Shown: one piece after another, positions 1-10,650 of the stretch | How the letters are laid out: each line of letters begins with the position of its first letter | Position numbering within the stretch: the first letter of the stretch is position 1 | Assembly: GCF_910592395.1 (NCBI RefSeq) | Contig: NC_088320.1 | Span: 15,500,501 to 15,564,500, forward strand | From: Lineus longissimus | Taxonomy: Eukaryota; Nemertea; Pilidiophora; Heteronemertea; Lineidae | Direction: 5' to 3' | DNA length: 64,000 bases | Program-made: the position numbers and the translations under genes | Notes under the pieces: model-generated | What the model was told of the DNA's origin: nothing | Seen by the model: the letters and a program-made list of their open reading frames with translations, nothing else | The model's database searches: none

Positions 1-184
1 AAAATAAGCTAAAACATAAGCCAATGTAAGCTATGTATAATTTTCCAAAGTTATTCCGAATAATACTGAAATAATTGACATGTCGCTAAATCCATTATCT
101 CAGACTTTATTCTTAATGATAGCCTTTAACACTATAGTAAGGGACGGTTCATATTCCTACGTCTGTGGGGAGGTTAGCAATACT

Positions 185-345
185 TTTGAATAGGCGAAAC
201 AGGAATAGGCGAAACAGGAATTAGGCGAAACAGGAATAGGCGAATCAGGAAGTAGGCGAATCAGGAATAGGCGAATAAGGAATTAGGCGAAACAGGAATA
301 GGCGGAACAGGAATAGGCGGAACAGGAATAGGCGAAACAGGAATA
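185..345. repeat. Minisatellite, unit about 15-16 bp (TAGGCGAAACAGGAA), left arm
   Basis: About ten imperfect tandem copies of a unit of the form TAGGCGAAACAGGAA or TAGGCGAATCAGGAA, with alternating single-base spacers, lie just outside the polymerase pseudogene. The mirror copy is at 5646-5800, and a third array in the same orientation as this one is at 6527-6665. Confidence 0.9.
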
Positions 346-384
346 CACCGAAATAATACACGTGAGAGAGAGACGTCATAATAG

Positions 385-2969
385 CTAATAGCCAAAAGGC
401 AATGTAAAGAAATCGTCTGTCAGGTAACGCTTGTCGTATACTAAGCCGTACTTTTTCACCTCCCGAACTGTGGTAATTTTGAAATCCTTACGTCGCCGAA
501 TTTTGTAAGGATTTTCGACCGAAAGGGTGTCGGAAAAATTCAGGTTTTGTACCAAGTCCCTCATGGTTTCGAAATTGATTTTTTGACTATTACCATAGTT
601 CAGGGTGAACCCTCGGACTTTGCACACAGTCTCTTGACTCTCTTTGATGCGATACCCGTAGTTTTTTGGTCCCCCCTGAAACAAACTCTTCAAGGGATGC
701 GCCGTTCAACTCATCCTTGAAATCCCCCAGATAGACGCCTAGGGGTGGGTTGAAGTGTTTTTTGTTTGTTTTGTCGTACACGTATATAATACTATCAGTG
801 TCAAAATATTATACTTGTTGATCAAGTTTTTTCAACTCCTCATACAATTACAGCCGCACATGTGCAGTTGTGTAAGCTGCGATAACACAATTTGTGTAAC
901 GACACGCTTCTATGAATTCAGGCTTCTCACGGTATTTCAAAAGAACGAATTCTTCGTTCACTAATTGAGAATCTGTTACTTCAATGCTATCGTCGGTCAA
1001 TTTATTGATATAAACCTCTGGACTATCTGTATATAATGTCTTTACAAAGTTATTTCGTTGCCCGAATTTTCCCCACAACGCACATATCCCTGCCTTGTAG
1101 GTACTGCGCATGCCTGCGTTATATTTGATATTGTAACGGTCTAAAGTGATCCCCTCGTGCGGCACGTAATCATCGATGTACTTCTTTTTGTCTTCTTCGG
1201 TCTCAGACCAATCGGGCCAACCGCTAGCTTCTTCTTTTCTGCTTTAGAAAAGTATTAATGAAACTCATAAATAGACCGCCCTCTTTCTTCTCAAGATCAT
1301 ATTGGGTTGTTTGCTCGAAATCCCAAATTTCGTATGTTCGCACCAGACGATAGCCCTTTTCGACCGCTTTTCTGACTTCAAATATAACCCATGTCCCTAT
1401 CAGAGTGCACTCATCGTCTGAATGGTCACACGTTTTAGACGACGTCTCTGCACACTTCGCACAAAGAGAAAACTTCAACTTGTTACCCGTCCTCTGGGGT
1501 AAAACAGGAAAATACAATTGCTTTGGCGGTAATACTTTACATTTGATAAGACCTTCGCACTTCAGTGGGTCGTCAACCTTTTGCAGATTTTCACCCCGGT
1601 ACACCACCGGGTGCCCTAGAGGATAATGTTTATATTTATTGACATACGGATAAAGCGATGTAAAGTCGACATATTTGATGCTTTCGTTTTCATTGTATTC
1701 GTGATACAGTTTCACAGCGTTCGTTCTTCCCCCGAAAAAGGCTTCTCGGGGGGGGGGGGGGTCAGAGGCTCGGAGATGTTCAGATCTTTTGCAAATGCTG
1801 CCAGTTCGGGATCTGCCTTAATTTCCGCTCTGAACTCGCACTCCCGCTTGGAAATGACAGTGTATCCGCGGTCTCTTAAGAAAGTACGCCGAAACGCAGT
1901 GCGTTCGCGCAGTTCACCCATAGTTGAACCTGTACGTTGATTCATGGTGTATCCTTTTGGAAAGCAGACTTCGCAACCATGGAAGTAACACACGTCGAAA
2001 GAATAGACAACGTTATTCCGCTCATCCCACCCATCTACTTTGGAATTCGCAATCGCCTTTTCGCCCCCGTTTTGCGCATGTTGTATAAAGAGATTTGGGT
2101 TTTTTCGCATCAACCATTCCAACCACTTGACACCTATAGCAGACTGTTTGCCGCATGTATAGCCGTATGGAGGTAGTACGCCAACGGTGTTGGGCTCCAT
2201 AAAGTTTTGACGGTACACTCGCCTGCATGCTGAAGCCATGGTTGCACTTTTCTCAAAGGGATTAACCTTTAGAATGCTTTCAAAAGCCAGAGCGAATAAG
2301 ACACAACAGCGACGGAGAATCGTAACGTCACTTTTACAGTATGCAAGAAGCTCCTCGAACATGTTGTACTCTTTTCCTTTTTGATTTTCGTACCACAACA
2401 TAAATTCCTTTCTACCGTCAACAGACATGCTCTCAGGGGCAAAGTACTTCATGTCGGGTATCTCCCCGACATAATTTAGATTTTCTGCTGTATTAAAGTG
2501 ATGGGGAAACCAGCCCTTTCGACACTCTTTCAGGTTAAACGTTTTCGGAAATGCACTCAGCGGCATTGTCAAATAACTCAATGAATCCAGGAATTTTATG
2601 CCGCACGCTTCGAATGAAAGATACTTCTGTCCCACCTGTATTACGTTTGTGGGCTTAATACCAACACGGTGAAGATATTGGATGATGAAGAAAGCATCGT
2701 AACACCTGTTGTTGTGAGCGATTGCCACTCGCCCCATATTTTCACCGTTGAATAACCATTCACAAAATTCCGTTACGGTATCCTCCCCCTTGAAGACGCA
2801 TTCATCACGTCTGTCTCCGCACACAATACAGCTCAAGTCGTCATCATTTCCAGCGCTTTGTTCCCTCCCACAAAAAAGGCAGCAACGCTGTGCAACACAC
2901 ACAGATTGGGCACGTGCTCCTTTGAACCATCAGCCAGTATTTTCTCCTGTGTTGACTCAAAATCGTAGA
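385..2969 (-). pseudogene. PolB: Polinton protein-primed DNA polymerase B, left-arm copy
   Basis: This is the mirror copy of the gene at 3022-5607, transcribed away from the palindrome centre. It has the 3'-5' exonuclease motifs (a DFE near the 5' end, an N-x-x-YDAFF-type Exo II, and YCKSD of Exo III), the palm motif A (DFTSLYPY), motif B (STYKAGICALWGKFGQR) and motif C (YFDTDS), plus a C-terminal region ending in PFGY. The reading frame is broken in the same way as the right copy: a shift in a GT run near the start, a shift at a 14-nt G/C homopolymer (about 1748-1761), another shift near 1230, two in-frame stops before motif C and a shift at a six-base C run near 680. The part upstream of Exo I is missing. 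The polymerase would have replicated the Polinton from terminal-protein-primed ends. Confidence 0.93.
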
Positions 2970-3021
2970 ATACAAAAGTTCATAAAAACTTCATAAATTC
3001 TAAGGGAATTTATGAAGTTTG

Positions 3022-5607
3022 TACGATTTTGAGTCAACACAGGAGAAAATACTGGCTGATGGTTCAAAGGAGCACGTGCCCAATCTGTGTGTGTTGCACA
3101 GCGTTGCTGCCTTTTTTGTGGGAGGGAACAAAGCGCTGGAAATGATGACGACTTGAGCTGTATTGTGTGCGGAGACAGACGTGATGAATGCGTCTTCAAG
3201 GGGGAGGATACCGTAACGGAATTTTGTGAATGGTTATTCAACGGCGAAAATATGGGGCGAGTGGCAATCGCTCACAACAACAGGTGTTACGATGCTTTCT
3301 TCATCATCCAATATCTTCACCGTGTTGGTATTAAGCCCACAAACGTAATACAGGTGGGACAGAAGTATCTTTCATTCGAAGCGTGCGGCATAAAATTCCT
3401 GGATTCATTGAGTTATTTGACAATGCCGCTGAGTGCATTTCCGAAAACGTTTAACCTGAAAGAGTGTCGAAAGGGCTGGTTTCCCCATCACTTTAATACA
3501 GCAGAAAATCTAAATTATGTCGGGGAGATACCCGACATGAAGTACTTTGCCCCTGAGAGCATGTCTGTTGACGGTAGAAAGGAATTTATGTTGTGGTACG
3601 AAAATCAAAAAGGAAAAGAGTACAACATGTTCGAGGAGCTTCTTGCACACTGTAAAAGTGACGTTACGATTCTCCGTCGCTGTTGTGTCTTATTCGCTCT
3701 GGCTTTTGAAAGCATTCTAAAGGTTAATCCCTTTGAGAAAAGTGCAACCATGGCTTCAGCATGCAGGCGAGTGTACCGTCAAAACTTTATGGAGCCCAAC
3801 ACCGTTGGCGTACTACCTCCATACGGCTATACTTGCGGCAAACAGTCTGCTATAGGTGTCAAGTGGTTGGAATGGTTGATGCGAAAAAACCCAAATCTCT
3901 TTATACAACATGCGCAAAACGGGGGCGAAAAGGCGATTGCGAATTCCAAAGTAGATGGGTGGGATGAGCGCAATAACGTTGTCTATTCTTTCGACGTGTG
4001 TTACTTTCATGGTTGCGAAGTCTGCTTTCCAAAAGGATACACCATGAATCAACGTACAGGTTCAACTATGGGTGAACTGCGCGAACGCACTGCGTTTCGG
4101 CGTACTTTCTTAAGAGACCGCGGATACACTGTCATTTCCAAGCGGGAGTGCGAGTTCAGAGCGGAAATTAAGGCAGATCCCGAACTGGCAGCATTTGCAA
4201 AAGATCTGAACATCTCCGAGCCTCTGAACCCCCCCCCCCCCCCCGAGAAGCCTTTTTCGGGGGAAGAACGAACGCTGTGAAACTGTATCACAAATGCAAT
4301 GAAAACGAAAGCATCAAATATGTCGACTTTACATCGCTTTATCCGTATGTCAATAAATATAAACATTATCCTCTAGGGCACCCTGTGGTGTACTGGGGTG
4401 AAAATCTGCAAAAGGTTGACGACCCACTGAAGTGCGAAGGTCTTATCAAATGTAAAGTATTACCGCCAAAGCAATTGTATTTTCCTGTTTTACCCCAGAG
4501 GACGGATAACAAGTTGAAGTTTTCTCTTTTTGCGAAGTGTGCGGAGACGTCTTCTAAAACGTGTGACCATTCAGACGATGAGTGCACTCTGATAGGGACA
4601 TGGGTTATATTTGAAGATAGAAAAGTGGTCGAAAAGGGCTATCGTCTGGTGCAAACATACGAAATTTGGGATTTCGAGCAAACAACCCAATATGATCTTG
4701 AGAAGAAAGAGGGCGGTCTATTTATGAGTTTCATTAATACTTTTCTAAAGCAGAAAAGAAGAAGCTAGCGTTTGGCCCGATTGGTGTGAGACCGAAGAAG
4801 ACAAAAAGAAGTACATCGATGATTACGTGCCGCACGAGGGGATCACTTTAGACCGTTACAATATCAAATATAACGCAGGCATGCGCAGTACCTACAAGGC
4901 AGGGATATGTGCGTTGTGGGGAAAATTCGGGCAACGAAATAACTTTGTAAAGACATTATATACAGATAGTCCAGAGGTTTATATCAATAAATTGACCGAC
5001 GATAGCATTGAAGTAACAGATTCTCAATTAGTGAACGAAGAATTCGTTCTTTTGAAATACCGTGAGAAGACTGATTTCATAGAAGCGTGTCCTTACACAA
5101 ATTGTGTTATCGCAGCTTACACAACTGCACATGTGCGGCTGTAATTGTATGAGGAGTTGGAAAAACTTGATCAACAAGTATAATATTTTGACACTGATAG
5201 TATTATATACGTGTACGACAAAACAAACAAAAAACAATTCAACCCACCCCTAGGCGACTATCTGGGGGATTTCAAGGATGAGTTGAACGGCGCATCCCTT
5301 GAAGAGTTTGTTTCAGGGGGGACCAAAAAACTACGGGTATTGCATCAAAGAGAGTCAAGAGACTGTGTGCAAAGTCCGAGGGTTCACCCTGAACTATGGT
5401 AATAGTCAAAAAATCAATTTCGAAACCATGAGGGACTTGGTACAAAACCTGAATTTTTCCGACACCCTTTTGGTCGAAAATCCTTACAAAATTCGGCGAC
5501 GTAAGGATTTCAAAATTACCACAGTTCGGGAGGTGAAAAAGTACGGCTTAGTAAACGACAAGCGTTACCTGACAGACGATTTCTTTACATTGCCTTTTGG
5601 CTATTAG
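3022..5607 (+). pseudogene. PolB: Polinton protein-primed DNA polymerase B, right-arm copy
   Basis: Exonuclease motifs come first: DFE at about 3025-3033, H-N-N-x-x-YDAFF near 3275-3300 and HCKSD near 3649-3663. Palm motif A (DFTSLYP) is at 4325-4345, motif B (KAGICALWGKFGQR) near 4900 and motif C (YFDTDS) at 5184-5201. The gene is cut up by a two-base shift in the GT run at about 3084-3092, a shift at the C16 run near 4228-4243 (the conserved GGRT segment follows in another frame), a shift near 4768, in-frame TAA at 5142-5144 and 5181-5183, and a shift at a six-G run near 5316. All these breaks are shared with the left copy. The gene lacks everything upstream of Exo I because the palindrome centre lies there. 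Not functional as read. Confidence 0.94.
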
Positions 5608-5645
5608 CTATTATGACATCTCTCTCTCACGTGTATTATTTCGGT

Positions 5646-5800
5646 GTATTCCTGTTTCGCCTATTCCTGTTCCGCCTATTCCTGTTCCGCCTATTCCTTT
5701 TCGCCTAATTCCTTATTCACCTATTCCTGATTCGCCTACTTCCTGTTTCGCCTATTCCTGTTTCGCCTAATTCCTGTTTCGCCTATTCCTGTTTCGCCTA
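5646..5800. repeat. Minisatellite, right-arm mirror copy
   Basis: The reverse-complement form of the TAGGCGAAACAGGAA repeat (units like TTCCTGTTTCGCCTA) sits directly after the right polymerase pseudogene. It differs from the left arm in copy order and in a few unit variants. Confidence 0.9.
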
Positions 5801-5993
5801 TTCAAAAGTATTGCTAACCTCCCCACAGACGTAGGAATATGAACCATCCCTTACTATAGTGTTAAAGGCTATCATTAAGAATAAAGTCTGAAATAATGGA
5901 TTTAGCGACATGTCAATTATTTCAGTATTATTCGGAATAACTTTGGAAAATTATACATAGCTTACATTGGCTTATGTTTTAGCTTATTTTAAA

Positions 5994-6526
5994 AGGCAAG
6001 AAATAAAATTGTAAGAAAGTTTTACCCTTTCATTAGATTTGAGAAAGGTTTCTCAGACCTGCATTTTATATTGTGGATTCTCTTTCTTTTGTCTTAGTCA
6101 GTAACTGGCTACGTAATAGAAAGAATACCTATAGCTACATTGTTTTTTACTATGACATGGGTTTTACAGCTGATTTTGATCAAATAATTATGAGAATGTA
6201 CAGTATTATGTATTTTTATCAAAAACTCATGAATTCCTGTTTTATAAAATAAGCAACTGCTTTACTCTACTTAATCTATTAGTTTTTACTGTGTGTCAGT
6301 ATAGTCATATGGTCAAATAAGTCCCGGACTGTCCCCGCTTTCAAGGTGACTCTTTCAAAACGGTCATGGCATGGTTTGTTAATAAAGTTGATGGCATTTG
6401 ATTAGTCAAATTGTCATCACATCGTTAACATCATCCAATTGTTCCCTCACGTTTTTCCCATAAAATGGACATGCATCCCTAAGGTTCCCCCTGGGAGAGT
6501 CGATTTATTGTAGGGGTACTGGAAAG
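5994..6526. other. AT-rich spacer without recognisable gene
   Basis: Between the end of the palindrome and the third minisatellite array I see no open frame with a recognisable motif, no RNA gene and no repeat. It is probably non-coding Polinton or host DNA. Confidence 0.5.
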
Positions 6527-6665
6527 TAGGCGAAACAGGAAGTAGGCGAAACAGGTATAGGCGAAACAGGAAATAGGCCAAACAGGAAATAGGCCAAACA
6601 GGAATAGGCGGAACAGGAATAGGCGAAAAAGGAATAGGCGAAACAGGAATAGGCAAAACAGGCAT
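6527..6665. repeat. Minisatellite, third array outside the palindrome
   Basis: Nine or so copies of the TAGGCGAAACAGGAA unit, in the orientation of the left-arm array and opposite to the adjacent right-arm array. The short proline-rich frames across it are products of the repeat, not genes. Confidence 0.9.
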
Positions 6666-6837
6666 AAACCATTATTTCACCATAGTGAAGTTTACGCGCT
6701 CCTTGAGCGCTATTATCATCATTGTACATCTGATATTATTATTTTATAAACATCATTGAACTGTATCGTGCTTACATATATGTCATTTTATAAGGGATGT
6801 TATTGTAAAAATTATTGCCAGTGTCATTTTTTAGTCA

Positions 6838-6893
6838 ACATGAAACATCGTTATCATCTCCATCGTTATCATCATCATCATCAGCACTGCAGA
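6838..6893. repeat. CAT/ATC-rich simple repeat
   Basis: A short degenerate run of ATC/CAT trinucleotides (for example ATCATCATCATCATCAG), with a smaller cluster near 6990-7010. It explains the low-complexity open frames on both strands here. Confidence 0.8.
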
Positions 6894-7116
6894 CAACTCC
6901 ATCCATGCCAGAGATATTAGTTTTTTCTATTATGGTTTCTGCGCCAGAAAACAGGTATAATACCTTGATAGCACTATTACAGACTGTATCATCATCATTA
7001 TCACCAACATCCACGGTACAATAGATCATTATCTGTTTTTGCTCTAGACAGTTACACTATAACCTATAACAGTATTTTTTTGTTGAATCCCTCATTATAT
7101 TAGTCGAGATCTCAGC

Positions 7117-7660
7117 ATGCATATTTCAAGTGGAGACCTTCTCTTGAAACATCCATTCACATGTCTAGTAGCAGGGCCTACCATGTGCGGGAAGTCTTTC
7201 TTTGTACAACGATTGATATCCAATGCTGCCTCTACTATTGACCCTCCACCTGATAGCATTGTTTGGTGCTATGGAGGCGTATGGCAGGAGGCGTTTGCAG
7301 CGTTTCCAAATGTGGAGTTCGTCTCTGGTCTGAATTTTTCTGAAAATACATCTGTAGATGAGCGAACATTGCTCATTATCGACGATTTAACGTGTGAAAC
7401 AGATGAAAAAGTCACAAAGATCTTCACCAAGGATTGTCATCATTTGAACCGGAGAGCCATCTTTATCGTACAGAACTTTTTTTTTCACGGGAGACAGCAG
7501 CGCACCATATTATGTGGTGTTATTAAAAAATCCAAGAGACGTGTCTCAGATCACACATTTGGCAAAGCAAATTTCTCCTGGTAATACCAAAGCCCTTCCC
7601 GAAGCTTGCCGATGCGACGCGTCAACCCTTTGGATATCTATTCTTGGATTTTAGCATCAG
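7117..7660 (+). pseudogene. Polinton packaging ATPase (FtsK/HerA superfamily)
   Basis: The frame opens at ATG 7117. It carries a Walker A motif (AGPTMCGKS, about residues 19-27) and a Walker B motif (TLLIIDDLT, about residues 87-95), in the arrangement seen in the genome-packaging ATPases of Polintons and related viruses. The frame ends at 7584. Similarity continues in another frame from about 7520 (a stretch with NPRDVSQITHLAKQ) and then shifts again near 7605, so there are at least two frameshifts. The intact family member would be a little over 200 residues. It begins the + strand gene block of the element and lies just upstream of the small basic protein. Confidence 0.85.
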
Positions 7661-7669
7661 TTATTCGAT

Positions 7670-7996
7670 ATGGCAAAATATCACATTAAACATTACGTGC
7701 GCCAACTCAAAGCACTGAAATCTACTCAGGTTAAGAAAAGACGCCAGATTCTTCAAACAGCCGACAAAGGGCTCCTTAATGCGGTGGGGGAGTCTGCGAG
7801 CAACTGTTTAAAAGGCTACGTACCCCTCAATAGAAATCAATTCAAATGTCTGAAGAAACACAAGCACTCCCTCCGTAAATTAGCGTGCAAGAAGACATCG
7901 TTAAAGGAACGAAAACGGATCATTCAAAAGGGTGGTTTTCTTGGAGCACTGCTAGGTCCCGTGATTAGAGCCATTGCAAGTATTTTTGGTGGTTGA
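7670..7996 (+). CDS. Small basic Polinton accessory/virion protein (108 aa)
   Basis: An open frame of 108 residues starting at ATG 7670. It is rich in Lys and Arg, and ends in a hydrophobic glycine-rich tail (KGGFLGALLGPVIRAIASIFGG split as KGGFLGALLG then PVIRAIASIFGG). Basic proteins with such a hydrophobic C-terminus are found beside the ATPase in many invertebrate Polintons and have been compared with adenovirus core or minor-capsid peptides. That comparison comes from family knowledge, not from a search. It is one of the few frames here without a visible break. It lies about 10 bases past the ATPase remnant and just before the next gene, which suggests a compact gene block. Confidence 0.6.
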   Translation: MAKYHIKHYVRQLKALKSTQVKKRRQILQTADKGLLNAVGESASNCLKGYVPLNRNQFKCLKKHKHSLRKLACKKTSLKERKRIIQKGGFLGALLGPVIRAIASIFGG

Positions 7997-8010
7997 TAAA
8001 TAGCCGCATA

Positions 8011-8790
8011 ATGAGTCAGATGCGCAAAATGGCGTTAATACCTCATGAGATGGTAGATAAATATCTGTATCAGCAACGCCACAAAGAGGATACCAAACCC
8101 CAGGCATACAACGCAATGGGTATTGATCAAGAAATGCAAAAAATACTGTCCTCAACAACTATGAATGAGTATGACAAGGCCACAGCATACTCGCAGTTGC
8201 TTCGCAAGTACTTGGGAACAATACATTCCCCATCACTAGATTTAAACGCTGGAACAATAGGACAAGCCCAAAATGCTGTTACAACGACTGCCCAAGCTGC
8301 GGATACAACTGCTGTAAACCAAATGGCTGCCCAGCCCTCCGTATTGTCTCCGCTTTCCCCCAAGGCGATATTGCAGCAAGTACCCGGGTACTCAAAACCA
8401 AAGGCCAAAAAATTAGTACAGGCATTGCAGGACGACCCAAAATTTAGCTGGAACGAAAGCGGCGAAATTTCAATTAACGGAGACGTCATTAAAGGAAGCG
8501 ATATCAAGTCGGTCATACAAAACGCCTCTTCAAACGCAAAACATTCTAGCCCTCCTGTCGGCGTTGATTCGGTCCTATCTTATCTCGATGGTACGGGTGA
8601 AATATCCAGTAACATGATTACGAACAGGGAATGGAAGAAAAAACTCAAACTCAATGATAGGGAGGGTATAGGGGTCAATAAAACGCCCAAGTCGAGGAGG
8701 AGAGACCCATTAGCTTCTTGGAACTCTCCGACGTTTCACAGACAGAGTTCTCCTGTATTCGACAGTCCTGATACCATCTTCTCCACATGA
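8011..8790 (+). CDS. Conserved Polinton accessory protein (about 259 aa), function unknown
   Basis: An intact frame. I take ATG 8011 as the start because upstream in-frame codons offer only TTG. The N-terminal part (KMALIPHEMVDKYLYQQ, then IDQEMQKIL and YDKATAYSQLLRKYL) and a later tryptophan-containing segment ending in GSDIKSVI resemble a protein that recurs beside the ATPase and integrase in invertebrate Polintons, usually labelled PX or PY. The middle is rich in Ala, Thr and Gln and probably flexible. The C-terminus is basic (KSRRRDP). No catalytic motif is visible. It overlaps or abuts the preceding small basic gene and precedes the integrase by four bases. Confidence 0.6.
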   Translation: MSQMRKMALIPHEMVDKYLYQQRHKEDTKPQAYNAMGIDQEMQKILSSTTMNEYDKATAYSQLLRKYLGTIHSPSLDLNAGTIGQAQNAVTTTAQAADTTAVNQMAAQPSVLSPLSPKAILQQVPGYSKPKAKKLVQALQDDPKFSWNESGEISINGDVIKGSDIKSVIQNASSNAKHSSPPVGVDSVLSYLDGTGEISSNMITNREWKKKLKLNDREGIGVNKTPKSRRRDPLASWNSPTFHRQSSPVFDSPDTIFST

Positions 8791-8794
8791 AAAT

Positions 8795-9910
8795 ATGACG
8801 ACAAAAATGAAAGCTGGGAAGCGTGGTAGTGACAAAGCAGCCAGGCTATTGAAAAAGATCTATTACACACCTGGTATTTCCGGTAGTTTTGGAGGTGTAA
8901 ATACCTTAAAGAGGGTGGTCGGTAGTAAGATATCGACCTCTGACATCAAGAAATGGTTAAGAAGTCAAGCCACATACACGCTCCACATGCCGATCCGTCG
9001 CCATTTCAAACGAAGGCGTATTGTTGTCGCCGACATCGCCGAACAGTGGGAAGCGGATCTCGTTGATTTGTGTAGAATAGTCAAATATAATAAACCTCAT
9101 AAATATTTGCTCACAGTGATCGATACTCTTTCGAAATTCGCGTAGGTGGTCCCTTTAAGAACTAAAACAGGGGCAGAACAGGTGGATTCATTCTCTAAAA
9201 TATTTACCACATCCAAGAGAAAACCAAAAAATTTAAGAACCGATAAGGGGGGGGGTGAGTTTCTGGGCAAGAAATTTCAAGCCTTTCTAAAAAAAGAAAA
9301 TATCAATTTTTTTACTTCGAATAATGAGGTTAAAGCAGCTATAATCGAGCGTTTCAACATAACTTTCAAATAACACATGTTTTGTGCCTTTACATGGCAG
9401 AACACTCTGTCATACCTGTCAATTCTTCAGAAACTTGTACATTCATACAACAACATGTGGCATAGGAGCATCAAGAGGAAACCCAGCGAGGTGAACGAGG
9501 GTAATGCAGATGACGTTTGGCACGTACTCTACTCAAAAGAAAACCTATCAACAAAAAACGTCAAATTCAAATTTGAAATTGGCGATAAGGTAAGGATTGG
9601 CAAGACAAAAATGCTATTCGAAAAATCTTATTTACCCAACTGGTCAACAGAAATCTTCACTATAAAAAGACGCGTTAAAAGTCATCCAACCCTGTACGGC
9701 GTCCATGACGCGCAAGGTGAAAACATCTTAGGCACTTTCTACGAAAAAGAGCTGCAGAAAGTAGATGTGTCGCCAGAAAAGACCTATAAATTCGAGAGAA
9801 TACTTGCAGAACGCGGCAGGGGTAGAACAAAAGAATATTTAGTTAAATGGGATGGATATCCAGCAAAGTTCAACAGTTGGGTGCGCAAGGCAGACGTTCA
9901 ACATCTATGA
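8795..9910 (+). pseudogene. Polinton integrase with C-terminal chromodomain
   Basis: Retroviral-type DDE integrase. The first catalytic Asp is in EADLVDL (about 9052-9072), the second in LRTDKGGGEF (about 9233-9262) and the Glu in IERFN (about 9346-9360). After the core come the SYNNMWHRSI segment, an SH3-like region (FEIGDKVRIGK) and a chromodomain (YKFERILAERGRGRTKEYLVKW, read as YKFERILAERG and TKEYLVKWDGYP, ending NSWVRKADVQHL). The frame has an amber stop at 9143-9145, where a Trp codon would be expected, and an ochre stop at 9371-9373. Otherwise one frame runs the whole length, so this gene has decayed less than the polymerase. The integrase would insert the element. The chromodomain probably directs target choice. 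Confidence 0.9.
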
Positions 9911-9958
9911 TTTATTCTACACTGTCACAGACACGTTTGATATTTGAGTAAACAAAGC

Positions 9959-10220
9959 ATGATTGCAGAAATGTCACGCGGATCTGAAAACAAGGAAGGC
10001 GACGGCAACGATTCAATCACTTCACAACAGAAGAATTGGAAACTTTTTGGTCACAATGTCCCTAAACCCGAGATAATTTCTTTGCCCAGATCATAATTAT
10101 TTACATAGTGATCGTTACTGCTCTCATTGATATAGCTATTGCCAACGGTGAAAGTACTGTGTGGATCTCTCTCTCCTGTGCAGCTGTTTAGGTTACTTGT
10201 TACCAAATCCATCAATACCC
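9959..10220 (+). pseudogene. Small Polinton membrane protein, frameshifted
   Basis: A frame from ATG 9959 gives a hydrophilic N-terminal part (SQQKNWKLFGHNVPKPEII), then stops near 10097. The adjacent frame carries a transmembrane-like stretch (IIIIYIVIVTALIDIAIANG), and after one more shift reads SCLGYLLPNPSI near 10185-10220. This layout matches the short single-membrane protein that precedes the penton-like capsid gene in many Polintons, as I remember the family. At least two frameshifts are needed, so it is a pseudogene. Confidence 0.55.
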
Positions 10221-10268
10221 GAGAACACGCGTGCATTAACCAAGAAACGTTTTCCCAATTAAGGCAAA

Positions 10269-10650
10269 ATGACTACTTTTAATGACCATTTTTATGTTTC
10301 TTTACCCTGCAATAGCTCCTTGAAATACTTTCCCGACAATACAATAGGTCATTACACAAAGCAGCTCAGCGCAGCCATCAGACTTGGCTCTGCTGAAAAT
10401 TGGGTGGTCGGCCTTGCGGAGATAAAATATCCACGCACTTGGAGCAATGTCAACGAAACCAATAACACTTTTCACATTTACATCCCAACCAGCGATGACC
10501 CCGACCCAAAAACGGGTAAAATCCCTGAAGCTTGGAAGACATGCACAATACCTACTGGTCACTATAGTGGACGCCTCTTTTGTCACACTTCTGCACGCAT
10601 TCATTTGGAAACGTGATGCAAAAATAGCAATACAACAATTTTATTCAAGT
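10269..10650 (+). pseudogene. N-terminal part of Polinton minor-capsid/penton-type protein
   Basis: ATG 10269 opens a 115-codon frame with NDHFYVSLPCNSSLKYFPDN, ENWVVGLAEIKYPRTW and a later GHYSG. This is the typical start of the conserved structural protein (minor-capsid or penton candidate) in Polintons. The frame ends at 10616 after a frameshift near 10565-10580. An overlapping frame continues briefly (KIAIQQFYSSVL, to about 10657). The rest of the gene is absent. It follows the membrane-protein remnant and is the last recognisable Polinton gene. Confidence 0.7.

Larger units (their letters stand above)
1..5993. repeat. 6-kb palindrome, head-to-head duplication of the polymerase locus
   Basis: The first bases of the window (aaaataagctaaaacataag) are the reverse complement of the bases ending at 5993, and the arms stay complementary through to a hairpin centred near 3003, where about 14 bp on each side of a 5-nt loop pair perfectly. 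The left arm has about 17 extra bases near 2968-2984. The arms differ at scattered positions (substitutions, C14 versus C16, minisatellite copy number), so they are similar but not identical. Since the left arm begins at the first base of the window, the palindrome may continue outside it. Each arm contains one polymerase B pseudogene with its 5' end at the centre. Confidence 0.95.

Noticed and set aside
6447-6729. Proline-rich minus-strand frames (PIPVSPIPFSPIP type)
   Set aside because: Read-through of the 15-16-bp minisatellite.
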